Shown: positions 26,893-35,845 of the stretch, piece after piece
Position numbering within the stretch: the stretch's first letter is position 1
Layout: the number at the start of each line of letters is the position of its first letter
Assembly (NCBI GenBank): GCA_026168805.1
Contig: JAPFDS010000071.1
Location: 35,890 to 99,889, forward strand
Length of the DNA: 64,000 nucleotides
Reading direction: 5' to 3'
From: Caryophanales bacterium
GTDB taxonomy: Bacteria; Bacillota; Bacilli; Bacillales; Amphibacillaceae
Notes under the pieces: generated by a model
Told to the model about the DNA's origin: nothing
The model's input: only the letters and a program-made list of their open reading frames with translations
Database searches by the model: none
Position numbers and translations under genes: made by a program

Positions 26893-28164
26893 ATGACACA
26901 AGGTGAAAAAATTGTAGTAGAAAATGGAGAAATGACAGTACCAAATAAACCGGTTGTCCCGTTTATTGAAGGGGATGGAACAGGACCAGATATTTGGGCA
27001 GCTGCGAAAAAAGTATTAGATGCAGCGGTAGAGAAAGCTTATAATGGCGAAAAGGAAATAGCTTGGAAAGAAGTGTATGCAGGAGAAAAAGCACACGATA
27101 AAACAGGAGAGTGGCTTCCGGCAGAAACATTAGAACTTATCGATCAATATAAAGTGGCTATTAAAGGGCCTTTAACGACACCAATTGGTGGAGGTTTCCG
27201 CTCTTTAAACGTAGCACTTCGTCAAGAACTTGACTTATACACATGCCTACGTCCTGTCCGCTATTTTGAAGGTGTTCCTTCACCAGTGAAGCGTCCAGAA
27301 GATGTAGACATGGCAATCTTCCGTGAGAACACTGAAGATATATATGCAGGAATTGAGTGGCAGCAAGGAACAGATGACGTGAAAAAAGTTGTGAATTTCT
27401 TACAAGATGAAATGGGCGTTGACAACATTCGCTTCCCAGAAACGTCAGGAATCGGAATTAAGCCAGTATCTGCAGAAGGAACAAAGCGTCTCGTTCGTGC
27501 AGCAGTTCAATATGCTATTGATAATAATCGCAAAAGCGTAACACTCGTTCATAAAGGAAACATCATGAAGTTTACGGAAGGTGCATTTAAGGATTGGGGA
27601 TACGAAGTAGCTGAAGAAGAATTTGGCGATAAAGTATTCACATGGGGTGAATATGATCGTATCGAAGAAAAAGAAGGACAAGAAGCTGCAAATAAAGCAG
27701 AAGCTGAAGCAGTAAAAGCTGGTAAAATCATTGTTAAAGATGCGATTGCAGATATTTTCTTGCAATTAATTTTAACACGTCCAGAAAACTATGACGTTGT
27801 AGCAACAATGAACTTAAATGGAGACTATGTCTCTGACGCACTTGCTGCACAAGTAGGTGGAATTGGTATTGCTCCAGGAGCAAATATCAACTATGATACT
27901 GGACATGCGATCTTTGAAGCTACACATGGAACTGCACCTAAATATGCAGGTCTTGATAAAGTAAACCCATCTTCGGTTATTTTATCGGGTGTTCTCATGC
28001 TTGAACATTTAGGATGGAATAAAGCAGCAGAATTAATTACAAAGTCAATGGAAAAAACAATTGCATCTAAGGTAGTTACGTATGACTTTGCTCGTTTAAT
28101 GGACGGTGCAACAAAAGTTAAGTGCTCTGAGTTTGGTGACGAACTCATCAAAAACATGAAATAA
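26893..28164 (+). CDS. icd: Isocitrate dehydrogenase (NADP)
   Basis: A 423-residue NADP-dependent enzyme oxidising isocitrate to 2-oxoglutarate. The substrate loop [18 protein letters not shown] includes the serine that is phosphorylated in E. coli, and [14 protein letters not shown] is the usual following motif. The NADP-binding region HGTAPKYAG is near residue 340. GAGGGGG lies about nine bases before ATG 26893. A palindromic repeat of family 2 separates it from mdh. Confidence 0.96.
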   Translation: MTQGEKIVVENGEMTVPNKPVVPFIEGDGTGPDIWAAAKKVLDAAVEKAYNGEKEIAWKEVYAGEKAHDKTGEWLPAETLELIDQYKVAIKGPLTTPIGGGFRSLNVALRQELDLYTCLRPVRYFEGVPSPVKRPEDVDMAIFRENTEDIYAGIEWQQGTDDVKKVVNFLQDEMGVDNIRFPETSGIGIKPVSAEGTKRLVRAAVQYAIDNNRKSVTLVHKGNIMKFTEGAFKDWGYEVAEEEFGDKVFTWGEYDRIEEKEGQEAANKAEAEAVKAGKIIVKDAIADIFLQLILTRPENYDVVATMNLNGDYVSDALAAQVGGIGIAPGANINYDTGHAIFEATHGTAPKYAGLDKVNPSSVILSGVLMLEHLGWNKAAELITKSMEKTIASKVVTYDFARLMDGATKVKCSEFGDELIKNMK

Positions 28165-28175
28165 ATTCATAGTTT

Positions 28176-28290
28176 AGTGAATCTCATAATATGTATTTTA
28201 TGCTATATCTCTTCAACATGTAGTTTCGTTGAGACTTTCGAAACTACATGTTATATGGTATAGCTGGTTTTGATAATTATGAAATTCACT
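28176..28290. repeat. Palindromic repeat family 2, copy 1 (icd-mdh spacer)
   Basis: A 115-bp palindrome ending in AGTGAAT and ATTCACT. Perfect 14-bp inner arms AACATGTAGTTTCG (28215-28228) and CGAAACTACATGTT (28239-28252) enclose a 10-base loop; outer arms carry TATTTTATGCTATA and TATAGCTGGTTTTG. Compared with copies 3-5 it is in the opposite orientation. It ends about 20 bases before the mdh start. Confidence 0.88.
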
Positions 28291-28309
28291 CAGTTGGAAG
28301 GGGATGTAC

Positions 28310-29251
28310 ATGTCAATTCAGCGACGAAAGATTTCAGTCATAGGTTCTGGGTTTACCGGAGCAACTACTGCACTTTTACTTGCACAAAAAGAATTAGGCG
28401 ATGTTGTTCTTGTGGATATTCCTGAAATGGAAAATCCAACAAAAGGTAAAGCGCTAGATATGCTTGAAGCTAGCCCAATCCAAGGCTTTGATGCAAATGT
28501 GATCGGTACGTCAGATTACGATGAGATAAAAGATTCCGATATTGTGATTATTACAGCTGGAATTGCCCGTAAGCCTGGTATGAGCCGTGATGATTTAGTA
28601 AGCACAAATGCATCAATCATGAAATCCATAACTAAGGAAGTTAAGGCACATGCACCTGAATCGTTCGTAATTGTGTTAACAAACCCAGTAGATGCAATGA
28701 CATATACGGTCTTTAAGGAATCTGGATTCCCGAAAGAGCGTGTGATTGGACAATCTGGAGTGTTAGATACAGCACGATTTAGAACTTTTGTAGCTGAAGA
28801 GTTAAATCTATCTGTTAAAGATATAACAGGATTCGTTTTAGGAGGCCATGGCGATGATATGGTACCTCTCATCCGTTACTCACATGCAGGTGGAATCCCA
28901 CTAGAGAATTTAATTTCAAAAGACAGACTTGATGCGATTGTCGAACGTACGCGTTCAGGCGGCGGGGAAATTGTTGATTTGCTCGGAGATGGCAGTGCTT
29001 ATTATGCACCAGCAGCATCTTTAACGGTGATGGCTGAAGCGATTTTAAAAGATCAGCGTCGGGTGATTCCTTCCATCGCTTACCTAGAAGGAGAGTATGG
29101 ATACTCAGATATTTATTTAGGAGTTCCAACAATACTCGGTGGTAAGGGAATCGAAGAAGTCATCGAACTTGATCTAACAGATAAAGAGAAATCCGCACTG
29201 GATCAATCAGCCGCTTCTGTAAAAAATGTACTTGAAGTTTTGAAAAAATAA
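28310..29251 (+). CDS. mdh: Malate dehydrogenase
   Basis: A 313-residue LDH-like malate dehydrogenase interconverting malate and oxaloacetate with NAD. The nucleotide loop [14 protein letters not shown], the substrate-loop arginines in [11 protein letters not shown] and the catalytic pair in [11 protein letters not shown] are intact; the arginine-rich loop favours malate over lactate. ATG 28310 lies six bases after GGAAGGGG; an earlier in-frame ATG two codons up overlaps that site. The 3' end has a perfect terminator, closing the TCA block before phoPR. Confidence 0.96.
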   Translation: MSIQRRKISVIGSGFTGATTALLLAQKELGDVVLVDIPEMENPTKGKALDMLEASPIQGFDANVIGTSDYDEIKDSDIVIITAGIARKPGMSRDDLVSTNASIMKSITKEVKAHAPESFVIVLTNPVDAMTYTVFKESGFPKERVIGQSGVLDTARFRTFVAEELNLSVKDITGFVLGGHGDDMVPLIRYSHAGGIPLENLISKDRLDAIVERTRSGGGEIVDLLGDGSAYYAPAASLTVMAEAILKDQRRVIPSIAYLEGEYGYSDIYLGVPTILGGKGIEEVIELDLTDKEKSALDQSAASVKNVLEVLKK

Positions 29252-29260
29252 GCATGGACA

Positions 29261-29298
29261 CAAAAAAGCTTCTTTTAGAGATAAAAGAAGCTTTTTTG
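29261..29298. terminator. Intrinsic terminator after mdh
   Basis: CAAAAAAGCTTCTTTTA (29261-29277) and its exact complement (29282-29298) form a 17-bp stem with a 4-base loop, ending in T6; A6 on the other side allows function in both directions. Confidence 0.9.
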
Positions 29299-29362
29299 TT
29301 TGTTTACATGCGCAAAGCCATCCTATAAACACGACCAATTTCGCTTTGAACTGTCTAATAGA

Positions 29363-29391
29363 TTCACATCTTGTTTTATTTACTGTAAAAT
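29363..29391 (+). promoter_or_regulatory. Candidate phoPR promoter
   Basis: TTCACA (29363-29368), 17 bases and TAAAAT (29386-29391) lie about 20 bases before phoP. TTCACA also fits a Pho-box hexamer, TT(A/C/T)ACA, but I do not see the full set of repeats needed for PhoP autoregulation. Confidence 0.45.
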
Positions 29392-29411
29392 GAACGTGAG
29401 GTGATTCTTGT

Positions 29412-30104
29412 ATGCCAAAAGTTTTAGTCGTAGATGATGAGAAATCAATCGTAACGTTACTTACTGTAAATATTGAAAAAGCAGGCTTTCAAACAGATAC
29501 GGCTTACGATGGTATCGAGGCAATAAAAAAAGCTGAAACAAACGTATATGATTTAATTGTATTAGATATTATGCTGCCGAAGATGGATGGAATGGAAGTT
29601 TGTACCTATTTACGTAAAAATGAACATGAAACGCCTATTCTCATGCTCACAGCAAAAAGTGAAGAAGGCGAAAAAATACAGGGGCTAGAACTTGGGGCAG
29701 ATGACTACATGACGAAACCCTTCAGTCCAAAGGAAGTTGTTGCTCGGATTAAAGCAATATTACGACGGACAAACCGTTCCATCTTAGACCTACATAAACC
29801 GATCACCATTCATGAATTAACGATTTATCCTGAATTGTACAAAGCAACTTTAGCAGGAGAAAAGCTAGCGTTTACTCGAAAGGAATTCGAATTACTCCTT
29901 TATTTAGCACGGAATCAAGGGGACATCCTTGCACGTGATCGATTATTAAAAAAAGTATGGGATTATGACTTTGTTGGAGATACTCGAATAGTAGATGTAC
30001 ATGTGAGTAGACTACGAGAAAAGATAGAAAAAGATACAAAAAAACCTTTATATATTAAGACTATACGAGGATTAGGATACAAAATGGAGATGCCAACACT
30101 ATGA
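29412..30104 (+). CDS. phoP: Phosphate-response regulator PhoP (OmpR family)
   Basis: A 230-residue response regulator. The receiver domain has the acidic pocket VDDE, phospho-acceptor D52 (LIVLDIMLP), T80 and K102; the C-terminal winged helix (about 130-228) ends in VDVHVSRLREKIE and TIRGLGYKM. With PhoR it controls genes for phosphate scavenging and wall polymer exchange. The stop overlaps the phoR start by four bases (ATGA). Naming rests on its location beside mdh and polA as in B. subtilis, and on the PhoR partner. Confidence 0.92.
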   Translation: MPKVLVVDDEKSIVTLLTVNIEKAGFQTDTAYDGIEAIKKAETNVYDLIVLDIMLPKMDGMEVCTYLRKNEHETPILMLTAKSEEGEKIQGLELGADDYMTKPFSPKEVVARIKAILRRTNRSILDLHKPITIHELTIYPELYKATLAGEKLAFTRKEFELLLYLARNQGDILARDRLLKKVWDYDFVGDTRIVDVHVSRLREKIEKDTKKPLYIKTIRGLGYKMEMPTL

Positions 30105-31477
30105 AGAAACTACTATCTAGAGAAATGCTTAAATATGTGTTTACAATTACCATTACAATGCTAGCGATTGGTTTGATATTAAGTGCAGTCGTATCTGATA
30201 AAATTGTATTAATTGCCGTTTTATCGATTGCATATGTGATTTTCATGCTTATGCTCTTATACTTTTACGACCGACATGTGAAACCAATCAGCAACGCAAC
30301 AAAGGTTGTCGACCAACTTGTCAAAGGGAATTACCAAGCACGTGTAGAAACGTCAACATCTGGGAAGCTTGGAGAACTGAATAAGAAATTAAATCTTTTA
30401 GGTAGGAATTTAAGTGAATTATCTATTCAAGAACGGATGCAAGCCGAACAACTATCTACAGTGATCGACAATAATGAGAGTGGATTATTATTAATTGATG
30501 AAAAAGGATACATCCATTTAGCAAACAGGAAACTTGTTCAAATGTTTGGAAAAACAGCGAAGGATTATGTAGGCTTTTTATATTACGACGTCCTATCGTA
30601 TGAAAAAATGCACAAGATTGTACAAGAAGTATTTTTATATGAAAAGAATATAAAAGGATCTTTTAAACTAAAAGATGGAACGACAAGTATGTACTTAGAA
30701 GTTGTTGGAGCCCCTATTTTTAATGATAAAGGGTTTTTAAAAGGTGCTGTGCTCGTTATTTACGATATTACAGAGCTTAAAAAATTAGAAGTTATGCGGA
30801 AAGATTTTGTAGCCAATGTTTCTCATGAATTAAAAACTCCGATTACGTCGATTCGGGGATTTGCTGAGACATTATTAGAAGGCTCCATGCATAACGAAGA
30901 TGAACTAGAATCATTTTTACGAATTATTTATGAAGAAAGTAAACGACTCCAAGTTCTCACAGAGGATCTGTTAACACTCGCAAAATTAGAAGAAGACTCT
31001 TTTGAATTAGATACTTCAATGATTGATGTGTCTGAGCTTGTCGACAACTTTTTGCCAATTATTTCACAAAAAGCGCAGTTGAAAGACATTACTCTACAAC
31101 TGGATATCGAAGAACACATAACATTTGAAGCGGATTTTTCAAAAGTTAAACAAATATTAATCAATCTGTTAGAAAATGCGATCAACTATACAGCCGAGGG
31201 AGGAACTGTTTCTTTGTCCATCCACTCCGATGATGACAAGGTATATTTTAAGGTTTCCGATAACGGTATTGGCATGAAGGAAAAAGAAATTGAACGTATT
31301 TTTGAACGTTTTTACCGAGTGGATCAGGACAGAAGCCGAAATACGGGTGGCACTGGACTTGGTTTAGCGATTGTGAAACATATCGTTGAGACGCATGAAG
31401 GCACGATCCATGTACAAAGTGACATAGGTAAAGGAACAACATTTATAGTAGAATTACAACGCTCAATGGAGGAATGA
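30101..31477 (+). CDS. phoR: Sensor histidine kinase PhoR, lacking an extracytoplasmic domain
   Basis: A 458-residue kinase. Two membrane segments (about 11-31 and 35-55) are separated by only three residues, so there is no outside sensor domain; then come HAMP (about 56-110), a PAS domain (about 115-225), the phospho-histidine H242 in VANVSHELKTPITS and the ATPase domain with the N, G1 (DNGIGMK) and G2 (GTGLGLAIVKH) boxes. B. subtilis PhoR is about 579 residues and has a large PDC domain between its membrane helices. The stop codon lies inside the first bases of a family 2 repeat. Confidence 0.92.
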   Translation: MKKLLSREMLKYVFTITITMLAIGLILSAVVSDKIVLIAVLSIAYVIFMLMLLYFYDRHVKPISNATKVVDQLVKGNYQARVETSTSGKLGELNKKLNLLGRNLSELSIQERMQAEQLSTVIDNNESGLLLIDEKGYIHLANRKLVQMFGKTAKDYVGFLYYDVLSYEKMHKIVQEVFLYEKNIKGSFKLKDGTTSMYLEVVGAPIFNDKGFLKGAVLVIYDITELKKLEVMRKDFVANVSHELKTPITSIRGFAETLLEGSMHNEDELESFLRIIYEESKRLQVLTEDLLTLAKLEEDSFELDTSMIDVSELVDNFLPIISQKAQLKDITLQLDIEEHITFEADFSKVKQILINLLENAINYTAEGGTVSLSIHSDDDKVYFKVSDNGIGMKEKEIERIFERFYRVDQDRSRNTGGTGLGLAIVKHIVETHEGTIHVQSDIGKGTTFIVELQRSMEE

Positions 31478-31547
31478 ATTTCATAATACGCATTTTATGC
31501 TACATGTTGTATTGACATAGCTGGTTTTGGTAATTATGAAATTCACT
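31473..31547. repeat. Palindromic repeat family 2, copy 2 (deleted form, phoR-polA spacer)
   Basis: A 75-bp version ending in AATGAATTTCAT and ATGAAATTCACT. It keeps the outer arms (CATTTTATGCTA, ATAGCTGGTTTTGG) but only one inner arm (ACATGTTGTATTGACATAG), so the central hairpin is lost. Orientation is the same as copy 1. Its first bases supply the phoR stop codon. AATGAAT recurs just outside the right end (31550-31556). Confidence 0.8.
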
Positions 31548-31582
31548 TTAATGAATAATTAAAAAAGGATAGTGATGCTCAC

Positions 31583-34213
31583 GTGACGAACAAACTTGTT
31601 CTTATTGATGGAAATAGTATTATTTATCGTGCATTTTTTGCTCTTCCTTTACTAAATAATGATAAAGGGGTTTATACAAATGCAGTGTATGGATTTACGA
31701 CAATGCTCATGCGTATTTTAGAAGAAGAACAACCGACCCACATGCTTGTAGCATTTGATGCTGGTAAAACAACATTCCGACATTCATCGTATAAAGACTA
31801 TAAAGGTGGCAGAGAAAAAACACCTGCAGAATTATCCGAACAATTTCCGATTGCAAGAGAAGTTCTGGAATCTTTTAACATTGCTCACTATGAGTTACCA
31901 ATGTATGAAGCGGATGATATTATAGGTACATTAGCTACACAGGCGAAAGAAGAAAAATGGGAAGTAAAAGTGATCTCAGGAGACCAAGATTTATTGCAAC
32001 TCGTTTCTGATCAAGTGACGGTAGATCTGACGAGAAAAGGAATTTCAGACGTTGATTCTTACACACCAGAATTTTTGAAAGAAAAGATGGGGGTAAGACC
32101 TGATCAAATCATTGATTTAAAAGCATTCATGGGAGATAGTTCCGATAATATTCCAGGCGTACCCGGGGTAGGAATAAAGACAGCTACGAAATTGTTACAA
32201 GCCCACGATACGTTAGAGGCTGTGTATGAATCATTAGAAGAAGTTTCAGGAAAAAAGTTAAAAGAAAATTTAGTAACGTATAAAGAAGATGCCTTGTTGA
32301 GTCAACAATTAGTGACGATAGATGTAGAGGCACCGATTGAAGTCACTATAAAAGATGCTCATTACGATGGATATGATGCACAGAAGTTGTTAACAACATT
32401 TAAGGACTTAGGATTCCAGTCGTTAGTCCGTCGTATTGACGGTGTAACAGAGGAAGAGGGCCAACCGCTGACAGATGTCGCTTATGAAATCGCCGAAGAA
32501 GTGACAGAAGATATGTTTTCTGGAGATGATGCTGTCCTCATCGAAATGATCGGTGACAGTTATCATACAGAGGATATTCAAGCGATTGGAATAGCGAATG
32601 AGAATTCCGTTACGATTATTCCTACTGAAGTCGCTCTGCAGTCAGCCATTTTTAAAGAGTGGGCAGAGGATTCCTCACAAAAGAAGATTGTCTTTGATAC
32701 AAAGCAAACGATCGTTGCTTTACACAATCAGGGAATCAATCTGAATGGAATTGATTTTGATATGATTCTTGCTTCTTATTTATTGAAGCCTTCAGAAAAT
32801 CATCATGATATTCCGTCCATTGCCCATCGACTAGGAAGAACAGATGTGAAGTATGATGAAGAAGTGTATGGTAAAGGAGCAAAACAGCACGTTCCAGATA
32901 TTGAAATTGTAGCTGAACATGTCGCTCGAAAAGTAACCATTATTAACCAATTGCAAGATGAACTGATTGCCGATTTAAAAGACAACAATCAGTATAAGTT
33001 ATATACAGAATTAGAAATGCCACTTGCACCGATTCTTGCTAAAATGGAATATACTGGTGTGCAAGTAGCTGTGGAACAATTAAAAGAAATGGGAACAGAC
33101 TTATCGGAGCGATTAAAAGGAATCGAAGAAGATATTATCCATGATGCCGGGGAAGAATTTAATGTCAATTCACCGAAACAACTAGGCGTTATATTATTTG
33201 AAAATCTTAAGTTACCAGTCATAAAGAAAACAAAGACAGGCTATTCGACAGCTGCAGGAGTTCTTGAACAACTAGAGGATCAACACCCAATCATTTCTAA
33301 GATTTTATTGTATCGTCAATTGAAGAAACTACATTCCACATATATAGAAGGGCTATTAAAAGTCGTTGATTCTCAAACAAATAAAATTCATACACGATTT
33401 AATCAAGCATTAACGCAAACAGGACGCTTAAGTTCCATTGAACCGAATTTACAAAACATCCCGATTCGTTTAGAGGAAGGTCGAAAAATACGTAAAGCTT
33501 TCGTTCCTTCTTCCGATGATATGGTTATCTTTGCTGCGGACTATTCGCAAATTGAATTACGTGTTCTCGCGCATATTGCAAAAGATGAACGATTGATCGA
33601 AGCATTTAATGATCAAATCGATATTCATACGCAAACGGCTGGAAAGGTGTTTCACGTGCCTTATGAAGAGGTTACGAGTGAAATGCGGGATCAAGCAAAG
33701 GCCGTAAATTTTGGAATCGTTTATGGAATTAGTGATTATGGCTTGTCGCAAAACTTAGGCATAACACGCAAAGAGGCAAAAGATTTTATCGACCGCTATT
33801 TTAACATATACCCGGGAGTTAAAGAGTATATGGAGCAAATTGTCCAGCAAGCGAAACATGATGGGTATGTGTCAACGTTAATGAACCGGAGACGATACGT
33901 ACCAGAAATTACCGCTCGAAACTTTAATGTTCGAAGCTTTGCTGAACGAACAGCGATTAATACACCGATTCAAGGAAGTGCAGCTGATATTATTAAACAA
34001 GCAATGATTGATTTACAATATGCATTAGAAGAGGAAAACCTTGAAGCACGACTGCTTCTTCAAGTGCATGACGAACTTATCTTAGAAGCTCCAACAAGCG
34101 AACTGGAACGGTTAAAAGAACTTGTACCTGAAGTAATGGAAAAAACCGTATCACTCATCGTTCCATTACGAGTAGATTATTCGTATGGAAAGAGCTGGTA
34201 TGATGCCAACTAG
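31583..34213 (+). CDS. polA: DNA polymerase I
   Basis: An 876-residue family-A polymerase for Okazaki fragment processing and repair. Domains: 5'-3' nuclease (about 1-290, with GDQDLLQLV and FMGDSSDNIPGVPGVG), a vestigial 3'-5' exonuclease domain (about 310-470) in which the usual DEDD metal ligands are not seen (FDTKQT in place of FDxE), and the polymerase with motifs A (DYSQIELRVLAHI), B (KAVNFGIVYG) and C (QVHDELILE). Loss of proofreading is usual in Bacillus Pol I. The start is GTG 31583, with AAAGGAT about 12 bases upstream. mutM follows after 14 bases. Confidence 0.95.
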   Translation: MTNKLVLIDGNSIIYRAFFALPLLNNDKGVYTNAVYGFTTMLMRILEEEQPTHMLVAFDAGKTTFRHSSYKDYKGGREKTPAELSEQFPIAREVLESFNIAHYELPMYEADDIIGTLATQAKEEKWEVKVISGDQDLLQLVSDQVTVDLTRKGISDVDSYTPEFLKEKMGVRPDQIIDLKAFMGDSSDNIPGVPGVGIKTATKLLQAHDTLEAVYESLEEVSGKKLKENLVTYKEDALLSQQLVTIDVEAPIEVTIKDAHYDGYDAQKLLTTFKDLGFQSLVRRIDGVTEEEGQPLTDVAYEIAEEVTEDMFSGDDAVLIEMIGDSYHTEDIQAIGIANENSVTIIPTEVALQSAIFKEWAEDSSQKKIVFDTKQTIVALHNQGINLNGIDFDMILASYLLKPSENHHDIPSIAHRLGRTDVKYDEEVYGKGAKQHVPDIEIVAEHVARKVTIINQLQDELIADLKDNNQYKLYTELEMPLAPILAKMEYTGVQVAVEQLKEMGTDLSERLKGIEEDIIHDAGEEFNVNSPKQLGVILFENLKLPVIKKTKTGYSTAAGVLEQLEDQHPIISKILLYRQLKKLHSTYIEGLLKVVDSQTNKIHTRFNQALTQTGRLSSIEPNLQNIPIRLEEGRKIRKAFVPSSDDMVIFAADYSQIELRVLAHIAKDERLIEAFNDQIDIHTQTAGKVFHVPYEEVTSEMRDQAKAVNFGIVYGISDYGLSQNLGITRKEAKDFIDRYFNIYPGVKEYMEQIVQQAKHDGYVSTLMNRRRYVPEITARNFNVRSFAERTAINTPIQGSAADIIKQAMIDLQYALEEENLEARLLLQVHDELILEAPTSELERLKELVPEVMEKTVSLIVPLRVDYSYGKSWYDAN

Positions 34214-34227
34214 AGGAGACGTAAACA

Positions 34228-35070
34228 ATGCCAGAATTACCTGAAGTAGAAACCATTACAAAAACATTGCGTCGTTTCGTACGCGAGCAAACGATTGTAG
34301 ATGTAACAATCTACTGGTCGAACATCATTAAGCATCCGTCCGTTGAACAATTTAGCGATGCACTGAAAGGCCAAACGATCCATGATGTAACCCGTCTTGG
34401 TAAGTTTTTATTATTTTCATTAGATGATTATGTGCTTGTGTCCCATTTGCGAATGGAAGGAAAGTATAGTGTCGATGCACGTGAGGAACCATTAAAGAAA
34501 CACACACATGTCGTGTTTGATTTTGCTTCAGGGAAACAATTGCGCTATAATGACGTGCGTAAATTTGGGACCATGCATCTATTTGAGAAAGGTACAGAAC
34601 TGGAGCAAAAACCTTTAAACCAACTCGGACCGGATCCATTTGAAGCAACATTCACACATGAATATTTCTATGAAAAGCTCCAACGTACAACCCGGGCGAT
34701 TAAAAATGTACTACTCGATCAAACGATAGTAGCTGGGCTTGGAAATATATATGTAGATGAAACATTATTTTTAGCGCGCGTCCATCCATTAACGCGCGCA
34801 CATATGTTAACAAAAGAAGAGGCAAAACGAATACAAGAATGTGCTATCCATGTGCTGAAAGAAGCGGTTGAGCAAGGCGGAACAACCATTCGATCCTATG
34901 TAAATGGCTTAGGAGAAATGGGCATGTTTCAACAAGAATTGCATGTGTACGGACAAGAAGATCATCCATGTACAGCGTGTGGTTCCATGATTTCTAAGAT
35001 TAAAGTTGGAGGACGTGGCACACATTTTTGCACGTCTTGCCAACCGGAAGAAAGGAGCATTACTGGATGA
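34228..35070 (+). CDS. mutM: Formamidopyrimidine-DNA glycosylase MutM
   Basis: A 280-residue base-excision enzyme that removes 8-oxoguanine and cleaves the strand. The catalytic N-terminal proline and glutamate are in MPELPEVE, the lysine region in LGKFLLF, and the C-terminal zinc finger has CTAC and CTSC pairs around IKVGGRGTHF. It lies between polA and coaE, forming a repair-rich operon; its stop overlaps the coaE start by ATGA, implying coupled translation. AGAGGAG lies nine bases before ATG 34228. Confidence 0.96.
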   Translation: MPELPEVETITKTLRRFVREQTIVDVTIYWSNIIKHPSVEQFSDALKGQTIHDVTRLGKFLLFSLDDYVLVSHLRMEGKYSVDAREEPLKKHTHVVFDFASGKQLRYNDVRKFGTMHLFEKGTELEQKPLNQLGPDPFEATFTHEYFYEKLQRTTRAIKNVLLDQTIVAGLGNIYVDETLFLARVHPLTRAHMLTKEEAKRIQECAIHVLKEAVEQGGTTIRSYVNGLGEMGMFQQELHVYGQEDHPCTACGSMISKIKVGGRGTHFCTSCQPEERSITG

Positions 35071-35672
35071 CCGTAGTTATTGGCTTGACAGGAAGTATTG
35101 CTAGTGGGAAAAGCACGATTGCAAATCGAATCGCTACATATGGAATCAAGATCGTTGATGCGGATAAAATCGCACGAGACGTTGTTGAAATAGGCGAGCC
35201 TGCTTACGAAAAGGTCGTAGAAACCTTCGGACATTCCATCTTGCATTCAGATCAATCGATTCATCGTGCAAAGCTTGGTGAAATTATATTTAACGATAAA
35301 GATCAAAGACAAGCATTAAATGCCATTGTTCATCCAGCTGTTCGTAAAGAAATGCTTCATCAAAGGGATCTTGCAGTAAAATCAGGAGAAAAGGCAGTAG
35401 TCCTTGACATCCCTTTATTATTTGAGAGTAAATTAACGCATTTTGTTGAACAAATTCTTGTTGTATCTGTTGAACCTACCATTCAAATGGAGCGTCTCAT
35501 GCAGAGAAATACGCTTACAAGAGAAGAAGCAGAAAGTAGAATTGCTTCTCAAATTCCCGTACAAGAAAAAGAAGCTTTAGCAGATGCAGTGATTTCAAAT
35601 AATGGCACAAAAGAAGACTCTTATGAACAACTTGAAGCCATATTAAAAGAGTGGGGAATACCGCTCCATTAG
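35067..35672 (+). CDS. coaE: Dephospho-CoA kinase
   Basis: A 201-residue kinase for the last step of coenzyme A synthesis. The P-loop is GLTGSIASGKST (about 6-17); DADKIARDVVE and the lid region RNTLTREEAESRIASQ follow. The start ATG 35067 overlaps the mutM stop (ATGA) and stands after GAAAGGAG; a longer reading into mutM is not supported. In B. subtilis the same mutM-coaE order occurs, with ytaF between them; that gene is missing here. Confidence 0.95.
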   Translation: MTVVIGLTGSIASGKSTIANRIATYGIKIVDADKIARDVVEIGEPAYEKVVETFGHSILHSDQSIHRAKLGEIIFNDKDQRQALNAIVHPAVRKEMLHQRDLAVKSGEKAVVLDIPLLFESKLTHFVEQILVVSVEPTIQMERLMQRNTLTREEAESRIASQIPVQEKEALADAVISNNGTKEDSYEQLEAILKEWGIPLH

Positions 35673-35785
35673 GTGATGAAAATGGTAAGTAAATAATCAA
35701 CTTCGACTATTTTCGCCATGATTTTGTTGAAAATGCCTATAAAGAATAAAATTAGACAAACTAAATAAGCACAAATCGAAAGAAT

Positions 35786-35796
35786 TATGTTATACT
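35786..35796 (+). promoter_or_regulatory. CcpN-type operator on the gapB promoter
   Basis: TATGTTATACT fits the CcpN pattern TRTGHYATAYW at all eleven positions. It overlaps an extended -10 box (TGT-TATACT, -10 at 35791-35796) about 50 bases before gapB; the -35 is poor. In B. subtilis CcpN represses gapB during growth on sugars. The second box seen there was not found here. Confidence 0.6.
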
Positions 35797-35845
35797 ATTA
35801 GTATCAATACTTAAGTGGAGTATAACCTATTTGGGAGGATTACAA

